A stretch of 64,000 bases of DNA from Eriocheir sinensis. Taxonomy: Eukaryota > Arthropoda > Malacostraca > Decapoda > Varunidae. Both the position numbers and the translations under genes were made by a program. Position 1 is the stretch's first letter, and every line of letters begins with the position of its first letter. Positions 10,862-23,928 of the stretch are shown here, one piece after another. The DNA is taken from contig NC_066535.1 in assembly GCF_024679095.1 (NCBI RefSeq), forward strand, positions 4,919,774 to 4,983,773, given 5' to 3'. The notes under the pieces are model-generated. The model had not been told where the DNA came from. It saw only the letters and a program-made list of their open reading frames with translations, and did no database searches.

Positions 10862-12020
10862 GTAGGGCAGAAGGGAGGGTTGGAGAGCGAGGGGCAAAGT
10901 ATCATATTCATAAATCTTTCGGCACCCAACCTCTCATATTTCACAAGGCTTTCGTAGGAGTTTTAGGCAATTCCAGTAGCTTATAGTTTTATGTTCCTTC
11001 TGATAGTTCGACCCTTCTTCCGTATCATGAACCTAAAAGGGCAGTCATTAGATCCCGACTGATCTCTCCTTTTTGGCCCTTGGAAATAGTTGATGCGCAA
11101 GACGAAAGTGTCTGACAATAGGTGCCTAAGTTCCTAAAGGGGGGAGGGGGTTCCTAATAGGGGAGGGGGGTCCTAAAGGGTGGAGGGGGGTCGTAAAGAG
11201 TAGTGTGGGGGAGTCCAAATTAGGCATATTTGGCTGGGATCGGAAGGTAGTGGAGAGGGAAAGGTTAGATGGTGAGGGGGAAGGTTCCGAAAGAGTGTGG
11301 GAGTTTCTAATGGGGGATGTTAAGTAGGGCTCAAAGGGCAGTGCAGCTAGGAAGGTTGGGTGGTGAGGGGCAGGCTGTAAGAGGGAGGGGTTCCTAAAAG
11401 GTGTTGGGTGAGTTCAGAAGGTAGCGTAGAAGGGAAGGTTGGGAAGCGAGGGGCAAGGTTCTAGAGAGGAGGGAAAAGAGGGAACCAAAGGATGATGCTT
11501 GGGTAAATTCGGGAGGTAGTGTATAAAGGGTGGTTGGGTGACATGTGGCAAGGTTTCTGAAAGTGGGAGGGAGGTTTCAAAGGGTGATGTTTGTGTGGGT
11601 TCTTAAGGTAGTGCAGAGAGGGGACGAGGGGGCAAGGTTCTTATGGGGCAGGGAGGTCATAAAGAGCCACGTCTGGGTGAGTTCAGAAGGTAGTCTAGAA
11701 GGGAATGTTGGGTGGCAAAGGGGCAAGGTTTTTAAAGAGGGAAAGGGGTCCTAAATGATGATGCTTGGGTGTGTTTAAAAAGCAGTGCAGAAGGGGAGGT
11801 TGAGTGGTGAAGGGCAAGGTTTCTAAAGAGGGGGAGGGGGTTCCTATAGGTCGATTTTTTGGTGGGTTGGGAAGGTAGTGTATAGAAGGGAAGGATGGGT
11901 GACGAGGGGCAGCGTTCCTAAAGGGTGGAGGGGTTTTTGAAGAAGAAAGTTTGGTGAGTTCGGAAGGTAGTGGAGAGGGTTAGGTTAGGTTAGGTTAGTT
12001 TGGGTGACGAGGGGCATTTT
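10862..12020 (+). repeat. intronic minisatellite repeating the exon-1 splice donor, about 92-bp units
   Basis: Fills most of the intron between coding exons 1 and 2. Each unit contains GTTCRGAAGGTAGTGYAGAAG-like text followed by GGAAGGTTGGGTGGCGAGGGGCAAGG-like text and a GGGGTTCCTAAA block. The exon-1 boundary (GTTCGGAAG|GTAGGGCAG and the next 35 bp of intron) matches the unit closely. Intact AAGGTAG or GAGGTAG copies sit near 11247, 11421, 11515, 11608, 11690, 11875 and 11967, with mutated ones near 11327 and 11783, a spacing of 80-96 bp. The part at 10905-11130 is mostly unique. Confidence 0.85.
11979..11998 (+). repeat. interstitial (TTAGG)4, arthropod telomere motif
   Basis: Four consecutive GGTTA/TTAGG units lie inside the last minisatellite unit. 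TTAGG is the usual arthropod telomere repeat. Here it most probably expanded locally from the GGTTAG/GGTTGG text of the minisatellite. Confidence 0.8.
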
Positions 12021-12211
12021 TCCTCAGTGGGATGTCTTCATGTTTTTTTTTTAGGATGTTTTGGGAGTTTGGTGTTTGTAGGAAGTGATACCTTAATGTA
12101 CGAGTATTGATGTCGAGGTTTTGATGATCTGAAGGTGGTGGCTCTTGCATGTGTGTATGGGGACTAAGGGAATAGCTGGATAACATGACTTTAGGTTATC
12201 TATATGGTAAG

Positions 12212-12281
12212 ACAAAAGTGGCCAGCAGGAATAGACAAGTCCCTGTACAAAAGTAGCCAGCAGGAATAGACAAGTCCCTGT
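12212..12281 (+). repeat. 35-bp tandem duplication in intron 1
   Basis: Two adjacent copies of ACAAAAGTRGCCAGCAGG followed by AATAGACAAGTCCCTGT. They differ at one base, so the duplication is recent. Confidence 0.9.
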
Positions 12282-12355
12282 AATTGATCCCACGTCCCAT
12301 GATACGAGTTCCTGAGCATGTTTAGATACCCACGCCCTTGTTACACGTCCTGCAG

Positions 12356-12533
12356 GCTCTTCCGGATATCCGATGATGACGGCAGCCACACCCTGAACCA
12401 AGAGGAGCTGACGGAGGCTCTGAATAACTTTGGGCTTGAGTTGTCCGAAGATGAAGTCACCGAGATCTTCAGCTCCATGGACGAGGACGGCACCGGCTCC
12501 GTCAACTACGACGAATTCCTCGACAAGCTGAGG
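12356..12533 (+). CDS. calcyphosin-like EF-hand protein, coding exon 2
   Basis: Encodes residues 42-101 and carries EF-hands 1 and 2. The acceptor is CCTGCAG|G and the donor is AGG|GTGAAT. EF1 loop is DDDGSHTLNQEE: Asp at positions 1 and 3, Ser at 5 and Glu at 12, but His instead of the usual Gly at 6, so affinity may be reduced. Calcyphosins of other animals also have an irregular first loop. EF2 loop is DEDGTGSVNYDE, fully canonical. A linker helix (LELSEDEVTEIFSSM) joins them and the exon ends in the FLDKLR helix. The reading frame would stop three codons into the intron, confirming the donor. Confidence 0.93.
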
Positions 12534-12780
12534 GTGAATATCTGAGGCTGTCTGGTGTAGCTTAGGAATGAAGTGGCAAGCGTTGTGATTTGAATAACGA
12601 GTGTACTTTCTTTTACTATTACTTTGATGTTGTTATTCGCTTCATGTTAACTTTGTAGATATTTCATGTTGAGAGTACAGCATATTCTAGCTCGTTTGGT
12701 GTGTCTGCATGTATGTTAGTGTGTTTATTGCAAAATGAAGGTATGTGCCTGATGTAGTCTCTTGTCCGTTCCCCCGGCAG

Positions 12781-12990
12781 CCGGAGTTGACGGAGGATCG
12801 CACGGCCATAGTGCTGGAGGCCTACGACAAGCTGGACCAATCTGGGGACGGCATGGTGACACTGGAGGACGTCAAGGGGCACTACGACGCCTCCAACCAC
12901 CCCAAAGTCCTGGCCGGGGAAATGTCGGAGGATGACGTTCTCACTAAATTCCTGGGCCGGTTCGAGGGCACCACCAAGACTGACGGGCAG
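12781..12990 (+). CDS. calcyphosin-like EF-hand protein, coding exon 3
   Basis: Encodes exactly 70 codons (residues 102-171), phase 0 at both ends. The acceptor is CCCGGCAG|CCGGAG and the donor GGGCAG|GTGGGT. EF3 loop is DQSGDGMVTLED; the Asp in place of Glu at position 12 matches the calcyphosin type, where this loop also ends in Asp. The following segment DVKGHYDASNHPKV and EDDVLTKFLGRFEG matches the family's long EF3-EF4 linker, with the Tyr-Asp-Ala and His-Pro pair in place. The start of the EF4 loop (TTKTDGQ) sits at the 3' end of the exon. Confidence 0.93.
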
Positions 12991-13044
12991 GTGGGTGGGG
13001 GTGTGCCTCCGGGGATAATGGTGACCTTTCCGCATTCCCATGAC

Positions 13045-13375
13045 CTAGTTTTGTTTACAGAGAGGCCATGGCATCACCCTAACGAATGGATGAAGCTTGT
13101 GTCTTTCTCTCTTCTTTGGCTTCAGAGGAGAGATACAACAGGGTATTTTAGATCCTAGTTTGGTTTCCCTTTTTGTTAGTCTATAACACGCACAGCTGAT
13201 GGATTAGAGCGTTTTATTTACAGAGAAGTGTTGCATCACCCAAGCGAATGGGTGAAGCTTGTATCATTCTCTCCCCACTGGCCTTAGAGGAGAGATACGG
13301 CAGAATATTTTGAATACTAGTTAGTTTCCTTTCTGTTAATCTATGACACGCACAGACGATAGATTAACACGCTCA
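13045..13375 (+). repeat. about 160-bp tandem duplication in intron 3
   Basis: Two units begin TTTTRTTTACAGAGA, contain GCATCACCC, GAATGGRTGAAGCTTGT and AGAGGAGAGATAC, and end with ACACGCACAG. A partial third copy (ACACGCACAGACGATAGATTA) follows. Each unit carries a TTTACAG that resembles a splice acceptor, but no conserved frame follows it. Confidence 0.8.
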
Positions 13376-13884
13376 CCCGTCAGTAGTCAATCGCCTCTCT
13401 TCGATCAGTCGCTGACGGACAATGAGTAGCCTTCGCTTCGGGCAGACATAACCATTGATCAAACCGTACACGTACATATCCAATGCTGTCTTGAGCCACG
13501 GCAAGTGTTGGTATTCGAAAGGGCAACACCCAAGTGAGTCAGACGAGATACTCAAATATTTTCGACGTGAAAGCCTTTAACCTTTTGAAAAGTAACAGCA
13601 GTTTACTGAAGTTCCTTATTGATTAAAGGACATTAAGGCGATACTCTACAGTAACAACCAGTGCATGAAGAATTGAGTATTTGCATGTGTAAGTGGTCTG
13701 TTACACAGAAAAGCATTACTACCTCCAGCTACTCATGTGCCTGGTATGGGATCTTTCCTGAGGCGTGCGTGAGGTTGTCCAGTTATTTCCTGGATATTAA
13801 AATGCCCAATGAAAGGCCAAGCTTCTGATGCTGTAATACTGTTAGATTTAATGTGAATAAAAAATTGAAAATAATCACTGTCAC

Positions 13885-13885
<1 letters not shown>

Positions 13886-13928
<43 letters not shown>
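13886..13928 (+). repeat. (GT)n microsatellite in intron 3
   Basis: About 21 GT dinucleotides, 113 bp upstream of the last calcyphosin coding exon. Confidence 0.95.
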
Positions 13929-13929
<1 letters not shown>

Positions 13930-13996
13930 ATAATATTTGCAAGAAGGAATGGGATGAAATATGTTTATTTTTCATATATTTATTTTCTTTGCATAA

Positions 13997-14143
<147 letters not shown>

Positions 14144-14958
14144 GGCGAGCGGAGCAGCTGCGGGGCGGGGAGGCACCGGCAGGGCGAGGTTGTCCCGAGC
14201 GTCGCCGCGAGCTGGTTCGAACAATGCGGCTCCTGAAGCAGTGTTTGAAGCGGCCACGGCAAGCGACTGGCGCCACTTCACCATGACGAGCCAAGGAGCG
14301 TGTGGACGAGGTTGCTGGAGATACCTTTGGGAAAGAGGCATTATGCTAATTCTGTAGACTAACGAACAAAAAAAATAATGATAGGTGGTTAGAATTACTC
14401 ATATGAGGGAAGCCTCACAAACACTTGCGGCGTGTTACCAGCGTGTAAAACTATTTCATGTTATATTTTTTATGTAATTAAGAGTACACGAGGATGGTTG
14501 AGCAGTCCACAAATTGGACTTCTTGAGGCATTACATCGAAGTGTGCCGTCATGATTGCTAGAGTTGTTGATTTATGAAAACGAAGAAATCATCGGTGAGT
14601 GAAACATTCGAGCATTGTTTCATTGTTTGCATTGATAGCAGGTTTGGTTAAATGTTGGAATTGCATAGGCTTATATATTTAGATTTTTTTATCTATATTT
14701 ATTATTTATTATTTACATGAAAGGGACATAAGGGACTCTGTTGTGGATTAGCTTTACGAAAACTTTGTCGTGACCGACAGTCAGTCAGGTCATCTTGAAC
14801 CTTGGCTGTATACCATCTTGCTTCACGAGAAGTCACGAAAAGGCCTCGAGACAGCCCGAGAGTATAACCTGGTGTGACCAGCGCATCAGAGTGATTTTGG
14901 GCAGTAATCATGGTGATCAAAGAGCATAAAAGCTTCTGAGAAGATATGAAAATATAAG

Positions 14959-14964
14959 AATAAA
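14959..14964 (+). terminator. candidate poly(A) signal, calcyphosin gene
   Basis: AATAAA 816 bp after the TAA stop. A second AATAAA lies at 15893-15898. Neither can be preferred without transcript data. Confidence 0.4.
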
Positions 14965-16076
14965 GGAAATGTCTCAAATAATCTTCGTCGCAGTTGTGGT
15001 GGTGGGCGGGAATAGATGATTGTGTTTTTGATGCTGGTATTTGCATGGCCGGTGATAGTGCTTGGCGAGGGACAGTGGTGGTAGTGCTGCTGGTGCTTAT
15101 GGTAGAAATCAATTATTAAACATTCATATTTGTAATCACCTGCAGCACCTAATTCTGAACTGATATTGCGCTAGGGAGGAGCTGGAGGGAGAATAGGAGG
15201 AGGAGAGGAAGGAAAAACAGGAGAATAAACTATTACAGGGAACAAGGAACAACATGATGCATATAAGGAATAAGACGCAAAGAGTCAAAATGTCCTACTT
15301 CCTCTCTCTCCCCTGTCCCTCTCTCCCTCCACCTGGCGCCCGGACACTCACCTCTACACTAATTGGTGCTCACGACTCCGCACCTTCACATTCGTACACA
15401 CCTTTGGATCCACCTGCCGCGTACCTTCAATTAAGCCGTAGCGAAGTGCTCCCCAGTATTGTTTGGTGGTAAGACAAGGGAAACACCAATACTCATTTAG
15501 TTTAGTTATTGTTTGATGATGATTTGTTAGAATTGGTTGTTTCTTTATCGTAATGTTTTCCGTCTTGTCCGTTGATATTGTTGTTACGTGTCTTCAACGT
15601 CATTGGTATTGCGCAAACCGTTGACGTTGTATATTATTTGTTACTATTGATTACTATTTATTTTTTGTTACTGAAATTCAACCCCAAACTAAAATTGTAA
15701 AAGAAATACTTGTTGTTTCCGCAATATTGTTACTCCTGTGTAGATTTTTATTTTAATTTTATTTTGGGGTTAGTATCGACAGCTGAGGCGGGAGAGGAGC
15801 ATCGTAGAGCAGCTGCAAACTCTCGTGCACGGTGACGCTTGAACCTTTGTGTACATCATATGGTCTTTCGCTTCACCGATAAAGTGCAAATGAATAAATA
15901 GTTGTTTCTCTTAACCCTTCTTGATAAGTGATGCTAGTGAATGGTGCTGTGACTGCTGGTGTGAATAACTATGGTATTTTATGGTGATGGTGGTAGTATT
16001 AATGTGGCTCGGCTTCATCAATTTAACCTTTGAACTTTTGGTGGCTAAAAACTCATTACCTTGGGACAGGATAGTT
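14965..16076. other. calcyphosin 3' flank and intergenic DNA
   Basis: No second gene, mobile element end or RNA gene was recognised. Short open frames at about 14702-15112 (-) and 15254-15472 (+) have no family features. Confidence 0.45.
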
Positions 16077-16255
16077 GTGACAGCAGGGTAACCACAGTCT
16101 AGCTCCTCTCCAGGTTTCTCAGTGCATCCATTTATCAACCAGCCGTCCAACAGGAAGGAAGAACAGGTGTGTGGAATGTGTGCCGACTGCATTGGCCAGT
16201 ATCGAACCCGGGCCCACGGAATGTAGTGGTTAGGCGTGATTACCACCACACCACA
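16077..16255 (-). mobile_element. tRNA-derived SINE, family C copy 1
   Basis: On the - strand the head reads TGGTGTGGTGGTAATCACGCC (A-box-like), then CCCGGGTTCGATACTGG (B box), followed by a body containing CTGTTCTTCCTTCCTG and GATAAATGGATGCACTGAG. The body aligns with 34000-34160. RNA polymerase III promoter boxes at this spacing are typical of SINE heads. Confidence 0.65.
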
Positions 16256-16306
16256 CAACGGAAATTCACAGTAAAAGTAGTTATTGTAGTTGTTGTAGTT
16301 ACTAAG

Positions 16307-17563
<1,257 letters not shown>

Positions 17564-18187
17564 TTTATATTTTTTTTAGTAGGTGTTCTGTTTAGGTATT
17601 GGGAATGTGATTACATCCTTACATTTAGCTTGTATATATTATTTTCATCTAAATAAGATGTTATTTACTTAGGCTTTACAAGGAAAAGAACTATTTTACC
17701 TCGAACCAAATTCTATCATTATGAAAAAATAAAAAATGTCGCTATAGCCATGTGCGTGTCCTCGTCCCTCCCTGTGCAGACCTTCACTGCCTTGCAAAAC
17801 TTTACTTTTTGTGGGTTATCATTTTCATACGAGACAAATTCCAGGATAGATATAATTACTCTTGAGTGGTAGGGACTCAAGAGCTACGTATTTCGTACCT
17901 CCTTTCTCTTTGTGCACATTACAATCTGTCACAATACATTTTACTCTCGTCTTATTGCAGATGCATCACCTTCGCTGCTCTGTCATTATTATCTTGCATC
18001 GCATGAGGACAGCCTATTCCAGTGCATTCTCTTGCGAATGTTAACACCGGCTCCTTCCACGAACGGAATGTGATGAAGGGGATGGTGTTAGGCAAGCTCA
18101 GGAATTATGCCTCGATCCGATATTTATGTTTGCTATCCTTTTTGTGGGAGGGGTACTGAAGGTCACTACTTGAATGCGTGTGTGAGT

Positions 18188-18228
<41 letters not shown>

Positions 18229-18534
18229 CTTCCCAAGTATGAAACCAAAAAATAAACTATGTGAAGAAAAGTTATTACGAATGAACCCGGCAGTAGGACA
18301 CGCGGCGAGCTGAGTTAATCTTGAAAACTTTATATAAAGTAGGAAGAGGAAGAACGGGTCTCTAAAGCATTCTTGGCACTCACTCCTGAGCGTGAGTCTC
18401 AGTACACTCTAACCCTACTAAATCACGGTGTAGGAAATAAAACAATTCGACGGTATTATTTTTTGTTATTTAAATTCCAGGAAACTCACTTTTACTATAA
18501 TCCCCTGAAAGAAGTGTCCCGAGGCGTGGAAGGA
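17564..18534. other. intergenic DNA with a (GT)n run
   Basis: Nothing is recognised apart from (GT)n at 18189-18226. Confidence 0.5.
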
Positions 18535-19040
18535 CTGGTGGGAATGAGTATTGTCACGTACGTACTCATGACTACATCGGAAAACTATATATTTTTTTGG
18601 CATCTGTATTAATTTCTGAGAGCAGCGAGTTGCGTTATTTAAAGTTTTTGCTTTGTCCTTAGTCTACACTCCCTATAGCAGAAACAACAAGTGGGAATGA
18701 ACATTGTTACGTATTTAATTTGATTACTACCTGTGTTTTGTGCACGTGCTCCTTTTGATTGTCTTCTTTACAGCAGGAAAAAATGTGGGATTGAGAATTG
18801 TCACGAACTAAATTTGATTACCTTTTTTTTTTTTATTCTTGTTAACAGTGTGGTGGGGGTATTTTTTTTTTATTTTGTCTTTTTTTCTGTTTCTTTTACC
18901 GCTAAAGAAAAAGAAGAAGAAAAGAGTAAATAAATGAATACTGTCACGTGCACAAGCCCTGATCTAATTACGTACTCCTCTTTGGCATCTGTATTTTATA
19001 AATTCGGGAGCAGAGGATTGCAATTTCCCACCCCTTGTTT
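18535..19040 (+). repeat. decayed tandem repeat, roughly 200-bp units
   Basis: Three diverged units share GGGAATGARTATTGTCACGTA-like or GAATACTGTCACGTG blocks, TTTGGCATCTGTATT, and GGGAGCAG or GAGAGCAGCGAGTTGCG blocks. Confidence 0.55.
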
Positions 19041-19161
19041 ATTTCCTTCACCGTAAAGAAATAATAATGAGACTAAAACTCATAGATGAAAAAAAAGTTA
19101 GTTTGCAGCACATAACCCTTGGGGCTGGGACTCCCGTCAGGTGCAGCCCACGTACCTACTA

Positions 19162-19644
<483 letters not shown>

Positions 19645-19645
<1 letters not shown>

Positions 19646-20121
19646 AGAGATGGAGTATTCGTATTCGGTATTCGTATTCGAATACATTCGAATACTGTAT
19701 TTGGGTGTATTTGTATTCGTTTTAGAATAATTATTGCTAGAAATCGAAATATTCTCTTCGGATTCGAATACAAGGGAAAAGTATTCGTATTCTGAGAATA
19801 ATTTGACGAATATTTCAAAATTTATCATCAGAAGTAACGGCCGTTGTTCCTTACAGCTCCGACCTCCTGGGCGGACGTGTAATGGTTGTGTATAGTACAG
19901 GTTCATGAGCTCATTTATCCGTTGCACAACTAAAGAACAGTGCAATAGCCAGTTACGTCAAAAAGTTATTTTTCAATGAAAAGTTTCCATGAATGTATTC
20001 ATGAATATCTTCAAGAAGTATTCGTATTTGTATTCCAATTAAAACCATTTCAGTGTGTTCGAATTCGTACTCGTATTCGTTGGAATTTGAAGTATTCGTA
20101 TTCGTATTCACTCCATCTCTG
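19645..20121 (+). mobile_element. non-autonomous hAT-like element, copy 1
   Basis: Ends are CAGAGATGGAGT and ACTCCATCTCTG (12-bp terminal inverted repeats), flanked by 8-bp ACACACAC and ACACCCAC, the target-duplication length typical of hAT transposons. Subterminal zones are packed with GTATTC/GAATAC repeats in inverted orientation. The 477-bp interior has no transposase. The core CCGTTGTTCCTTACA and the GTGTATAGTACAGG block recur in reverse orientation at 60706-61272. Confidence 0.85.
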
Positions 20122-21429
20122 ACACCCACCCACCCAAACACACACACATAGAAAGTATCTACTGACCACACTGGCATCCCCCTCCATACACACACACACA
20201 CACACACACAACACACACACATGCGCGCGGGCGGGGTCGACGGATGATGATTGATGTTATGACTTGTCTCCTGCCTGTGGGGCGCGTGGTGTGACAGACG
20301 TGCCCCCCTTGTCACGCCAGGCCGGCCGACGCAGTGCTCCTCAGAGAAGGCCACTAAATCACCTGTCGCAGAGCCACATACGTCTTGCAGCGGCGAAGAC
20401 AGTGATTTAGTATGCAGTTCAACGTAGGGTGGTGAAGAATTTAGGTATCAAGCGGAAGGGGGATGTCGTGCGTGAAAGAGATAGCTATACATAAATATAT
20501 ATTTGTTTTCTTTTTTTCGCTGGAACTAGGAATGCGAAGCTGTTGTATCGTGGAAATTGCACCGTCTATGATATCATTACCACTATCATCATTATCATTT
20601 GAGGGGGATGATTTTGTATGAATATAATTTTTTTTTCTTCGCTGGAACTCGGAACGCGAAATTGAAGTATGGTCTAAGTAGCATCATCTACATTATCGTT
20701 ACCAATAACATAATCGTCATCATCATCATTACCATCAGTATCATCATCATTACTATCATTACCAACATCCCTTCCCTTTACTCCCTCCTCTCCCTCCTCC
20801 TTCTCATCATCATCATCATTACTATCATTTCCAAGATCCTTTTTCTTCTCTAACCATTCATCTTCCTCCTTCTCCACATCATCACTACCACCATCATCAT
20901 AACCGTCAGCCACAACAACAACCACAACAGCAATAATGACCGATATAAACCCTCCAAAGCGGCAGGCGTGATGGCCGGTCGCGCCTCGTCAACGCCTCCT
21001 TCGTGTTGACTCGTGCCCAATCAAGACAGGTGGCAGGGAGGGGTGCGTGGGGGGGGAGGGGGTGGTGGTGCGTGGCGTGACTGCCGTGACCTCCGAGACA
21101 GTGGATTGGCTGACTAAAAAAAATCTGGAAAGAACGTTATTTATCATTGTTTTATCTCATTGCCTTAACTTTATATTAATTTTCGCTCTTTAATCACCGC
21201 TTTTTTCATGTAGAAATGAATGAATCGGTAGCCAGTAACAACCAGTATCGGCTGAACGACTGGGAATTTCTGGTTTTGCCTCATCAATATTTTGTTCATC
21301 CCAGGGCTTCAAGATTTCGATAATTTCCACATAATTTTCCTTCTTTCCGAGCACGGGGATGAAAATATATTGATCGGAGATGTTGTTGTTGTTGTTGTTA
21401 TTGTTGTTAAAGATTTGTCATTGCCAATT
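20122..21429. other. intergenic DNA with CA, ATC and other simple repeats
   Basis: A (CA)n-rich stretch lies near 20190-20220. A two-copy repeat around 20508-20665 starts TTCGCTGGAACTMGGAA. (ATC/CAT)-rich text covers 20690-20900 and (GTT)n is near 21380-21400. No gene was recognised. Confidence 0.5.
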
Positions 21430-21640
21430 TATGGCGGCCTGTAGCAAGGTGCCGACCAAGGAGTCTATAGACTATAGAGTAAAGAGTATACTTTAGAATC
21501 CTTGGTGCCGATCAAAGAGTCTAGAGGAGATAATTCTAGAATCCTTGGTGCCGACAGACCGACTCTATCGGCTGACGTCAGCCTAGCCCACCAAGTCGAT
21601 CTGTCGACGAGGACTGGCAGCTCTGATCGGAGATAATTCA
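21430..21640 (+). repeat. hairpin-forming dispersed repeat, copy 1
   Basis: Starts TGGCGGCCTGTAGCA and ends TGTCGACGAGGACTGGC, as does 23929-24020. Near the 3' end ACAGACCGACTC pairs imperfectly with a downstream AAGTCGATCTGT. Between them lies a perfect 14-bp palindrome, GGCTGACGTCAGCC (21570-21583), which contains the CRE core TGACGTCA. This copy has an extra middle section with three GGTGCCGA blocks. Confidence 0.65.
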
Positions 21641-22020
21641 TAGCATCTTATATTTTTTTTTAAATGCCTTGTGAGCAACATAAGCCAGATATCGATAAGG
21701 TAAGCGTAAAGTGAAAAGGGGAAATAACTACAGTGATTCTCCGCCTCCTCGTTACCGTCATCGTGGATTACTGCTGCTTCATGTCAGGCTTGCGTCCCTG
21801 TGAAGACCCGTAGCGTAGTCACCTCACTCGCCAGGTTTCTCTATACCATCAATTACTCTATTTTTCTCAGACGGAACAGGAAAGGAAAATGTTTTACAAG
21901 GCCAGTTTTGAGTATTAATTAGTAAGAGAGGGCCATATATAGGAATAATATAGCGGCAGAGATGAATGTTTCTTTAGTGTGTCCTCAAAATATTCGTTTT
22001 CTTCGACGCTCGGCGGCAGT
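21641..22020. other. intergenic DNA, nothing recognised
   Basis: No motif, repeat or coding signal could be assigned. Confidence 0.45.
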
Positions 22021-22210
22021 CACGGGGCAGTGCGACCCAAACAAACTCGTGTGGTGGCGGCGTGCGCGTGTTCCCATATTTAGTGTTTCTTTGACCGTTT
22101 CTGTTCGCTCGTGATGTGCTTATGGTGTGTGCTACGTAAGTGATCCGTCATAAAAAATCCAACTAAGGTGTCTCAGCAGCCCAGGAAGAGGAAGAAGAGG
22201 AGGAGGGTGA
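22021..22210 (+). promoter_or_regulatory. possible promoter and first exon of an unseen gene
   Basis: A GC-rich patch in AT-rich surroundings contains GGCGGCAGTCACGGGGCAGTG, a possible arthropod-type initiator context, then a donor-like GTGTGCTAC|GTAAGTG at about 22135. Shortly after, CAACTAAG and a Lys/Arg-rich segment end in AGGAGG|GTGAGT. It may be a 5' UTR exon, but no coding continuation was identified. Confidence 0.2.
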
Positions 22211-23928
22211 GTTTAATGATGCAGACTTCATTCACCATACTGATTATTTTGGTGATGGAGATGATGGTGGTGATGTGCAATATGTTTTCATTGGTTATTC
22301 TTCATTTTCTTGTTCTCTATTTTGTCTTGTTGGTGATGGTGGCGGTGGTACTACGTACGTGATGGTATAGGCCTATTGGGTCTTGCACTGAGCTCGACCT
22401 GCCACCTAGAGGCCCTTTTGGAACCCCTGCGAGATCCAAACCTGTGGACCCCTGGGAGTCCAGCGAGGCTTAATGGGTATTTTGATGTACCAAACTAACA
22501 ACATATCAGAGCTGTAATGGTCACTATTATGTGTACACCAAAAATTCCGAGTGCTGTATATTCATAAACAGAGTTGGCAAAATTAGAACATTCAACGATA
22601 TATCCTACAACACTCCATCCCGTGGATGATAGAAATGGATCAATGCTGACTCGTGGGTAAATATTTCCTTCATGCAAGAAAAGAGAAGTCAAACAAGTCA
22701 AACAATGGTGTCAGGTTTTTAATTTCTTACAAGTATTGGTGAAAGGTGTTAAAAATTTTGCCACTCAGCTTTTCCTCCGGCAGGTAGGCCCCTCCCTCAC
22801 ATACGATGCATTCTTCTAGCTCTCTAATCAGGGGCGTATTTAGGTTCTTGAAATATTGGGGGCTTAGCCCAGCTCAAAATGCAGGGAGGTCGGAGGCGAG
22901 AGAAGCGCGGAGTTTTTAGGGTAATTCTGAGGCCTCTCTGACATACATTAGGGCCAATTTATCTGTTATTGTGTTTAGCAGTAACACTGAAAATATGGCA
23001 AGAGTGTCATAATAAAACTCAAGGTCATTATCAAATTATAGTGAAGCATAAGCACATTTATATGTATCATACATATAAATGTACTGTACAGACAACTTCA
23101 AATTAAAATTTATTCTTTCAGGTACGTTTACTGCAAAGAACAAGGCACTAAAAACTGATGAAAAGCAATTGGCCGTTTTTACAATGTACTATAGTAAAAT
23201 AAGGAACATCTGAGTAAGTGAGCATCAAGTAATTAGCAATCAGAAACTACAGTGTTCTACAAATTCATCTAGTTTTTTATTAAGTTTATTCTTTTACCAA
23301 GGAGCTTTAAAACTGCAACTCATCACTCCTATACTTAACTATTTTTTTTTTGCCCGGAAAAAAAATTGCCCGTGTGGAAATTAGACCGCCAACACGTTCA
23401 ACATAATGCCCCCTTGTTTTTTCAATAGGAAGATTAAGCAATTCATTTTGTAAATAATATTAATATTAATGGTAGCCACAACTTAAGTCTGAAGAAAAAA
23501 TAACTGTTCACACTCCAGCGGCAACGGAACGATCGATTTATTTTTTTGCTCTACTCACTTAAAAAAAGAAGAAAAAAAACTTTCAGCCTTTAGCCTTATA
23601 ATAGACGTATTGTTTATCCCGTTGTCATAGCCTAGGCCAGGTAATCATATCACGATACTAAATAATGTGGCCTGTCAGGTTTCATCTCATACAGCCTACT
23701 ACTCTACTACTACAGTTTATGAATTTAGATGCTGGTTTTTACTCCTGCCATGTCATCAGTTCCTGTAGACTGTAAGTTTATTTAATACAGGGTTAAAGAC
23801 GTATTAAAAGCTCATTTTTTTTTTATATATTTATCCCCTATTATTACTAGGGGGAAACGGGCCCTTGTCCCGTTAGGGGTGCAAAAATGCTCCCTCCCTG
23901 CGCGGGGGGAGCACGGGCTAAGCCTATT
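22211..23928. other. AT-rich intergenic DNA
   Basis: An antisense 68-codon frame at 22495-22701 has two hydrophobic stretches but no assignable family. CAGGGGCG at about 22829 resembles a hAT end without a partner. No complete element or gene was recognised. Confidence 0.4.
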
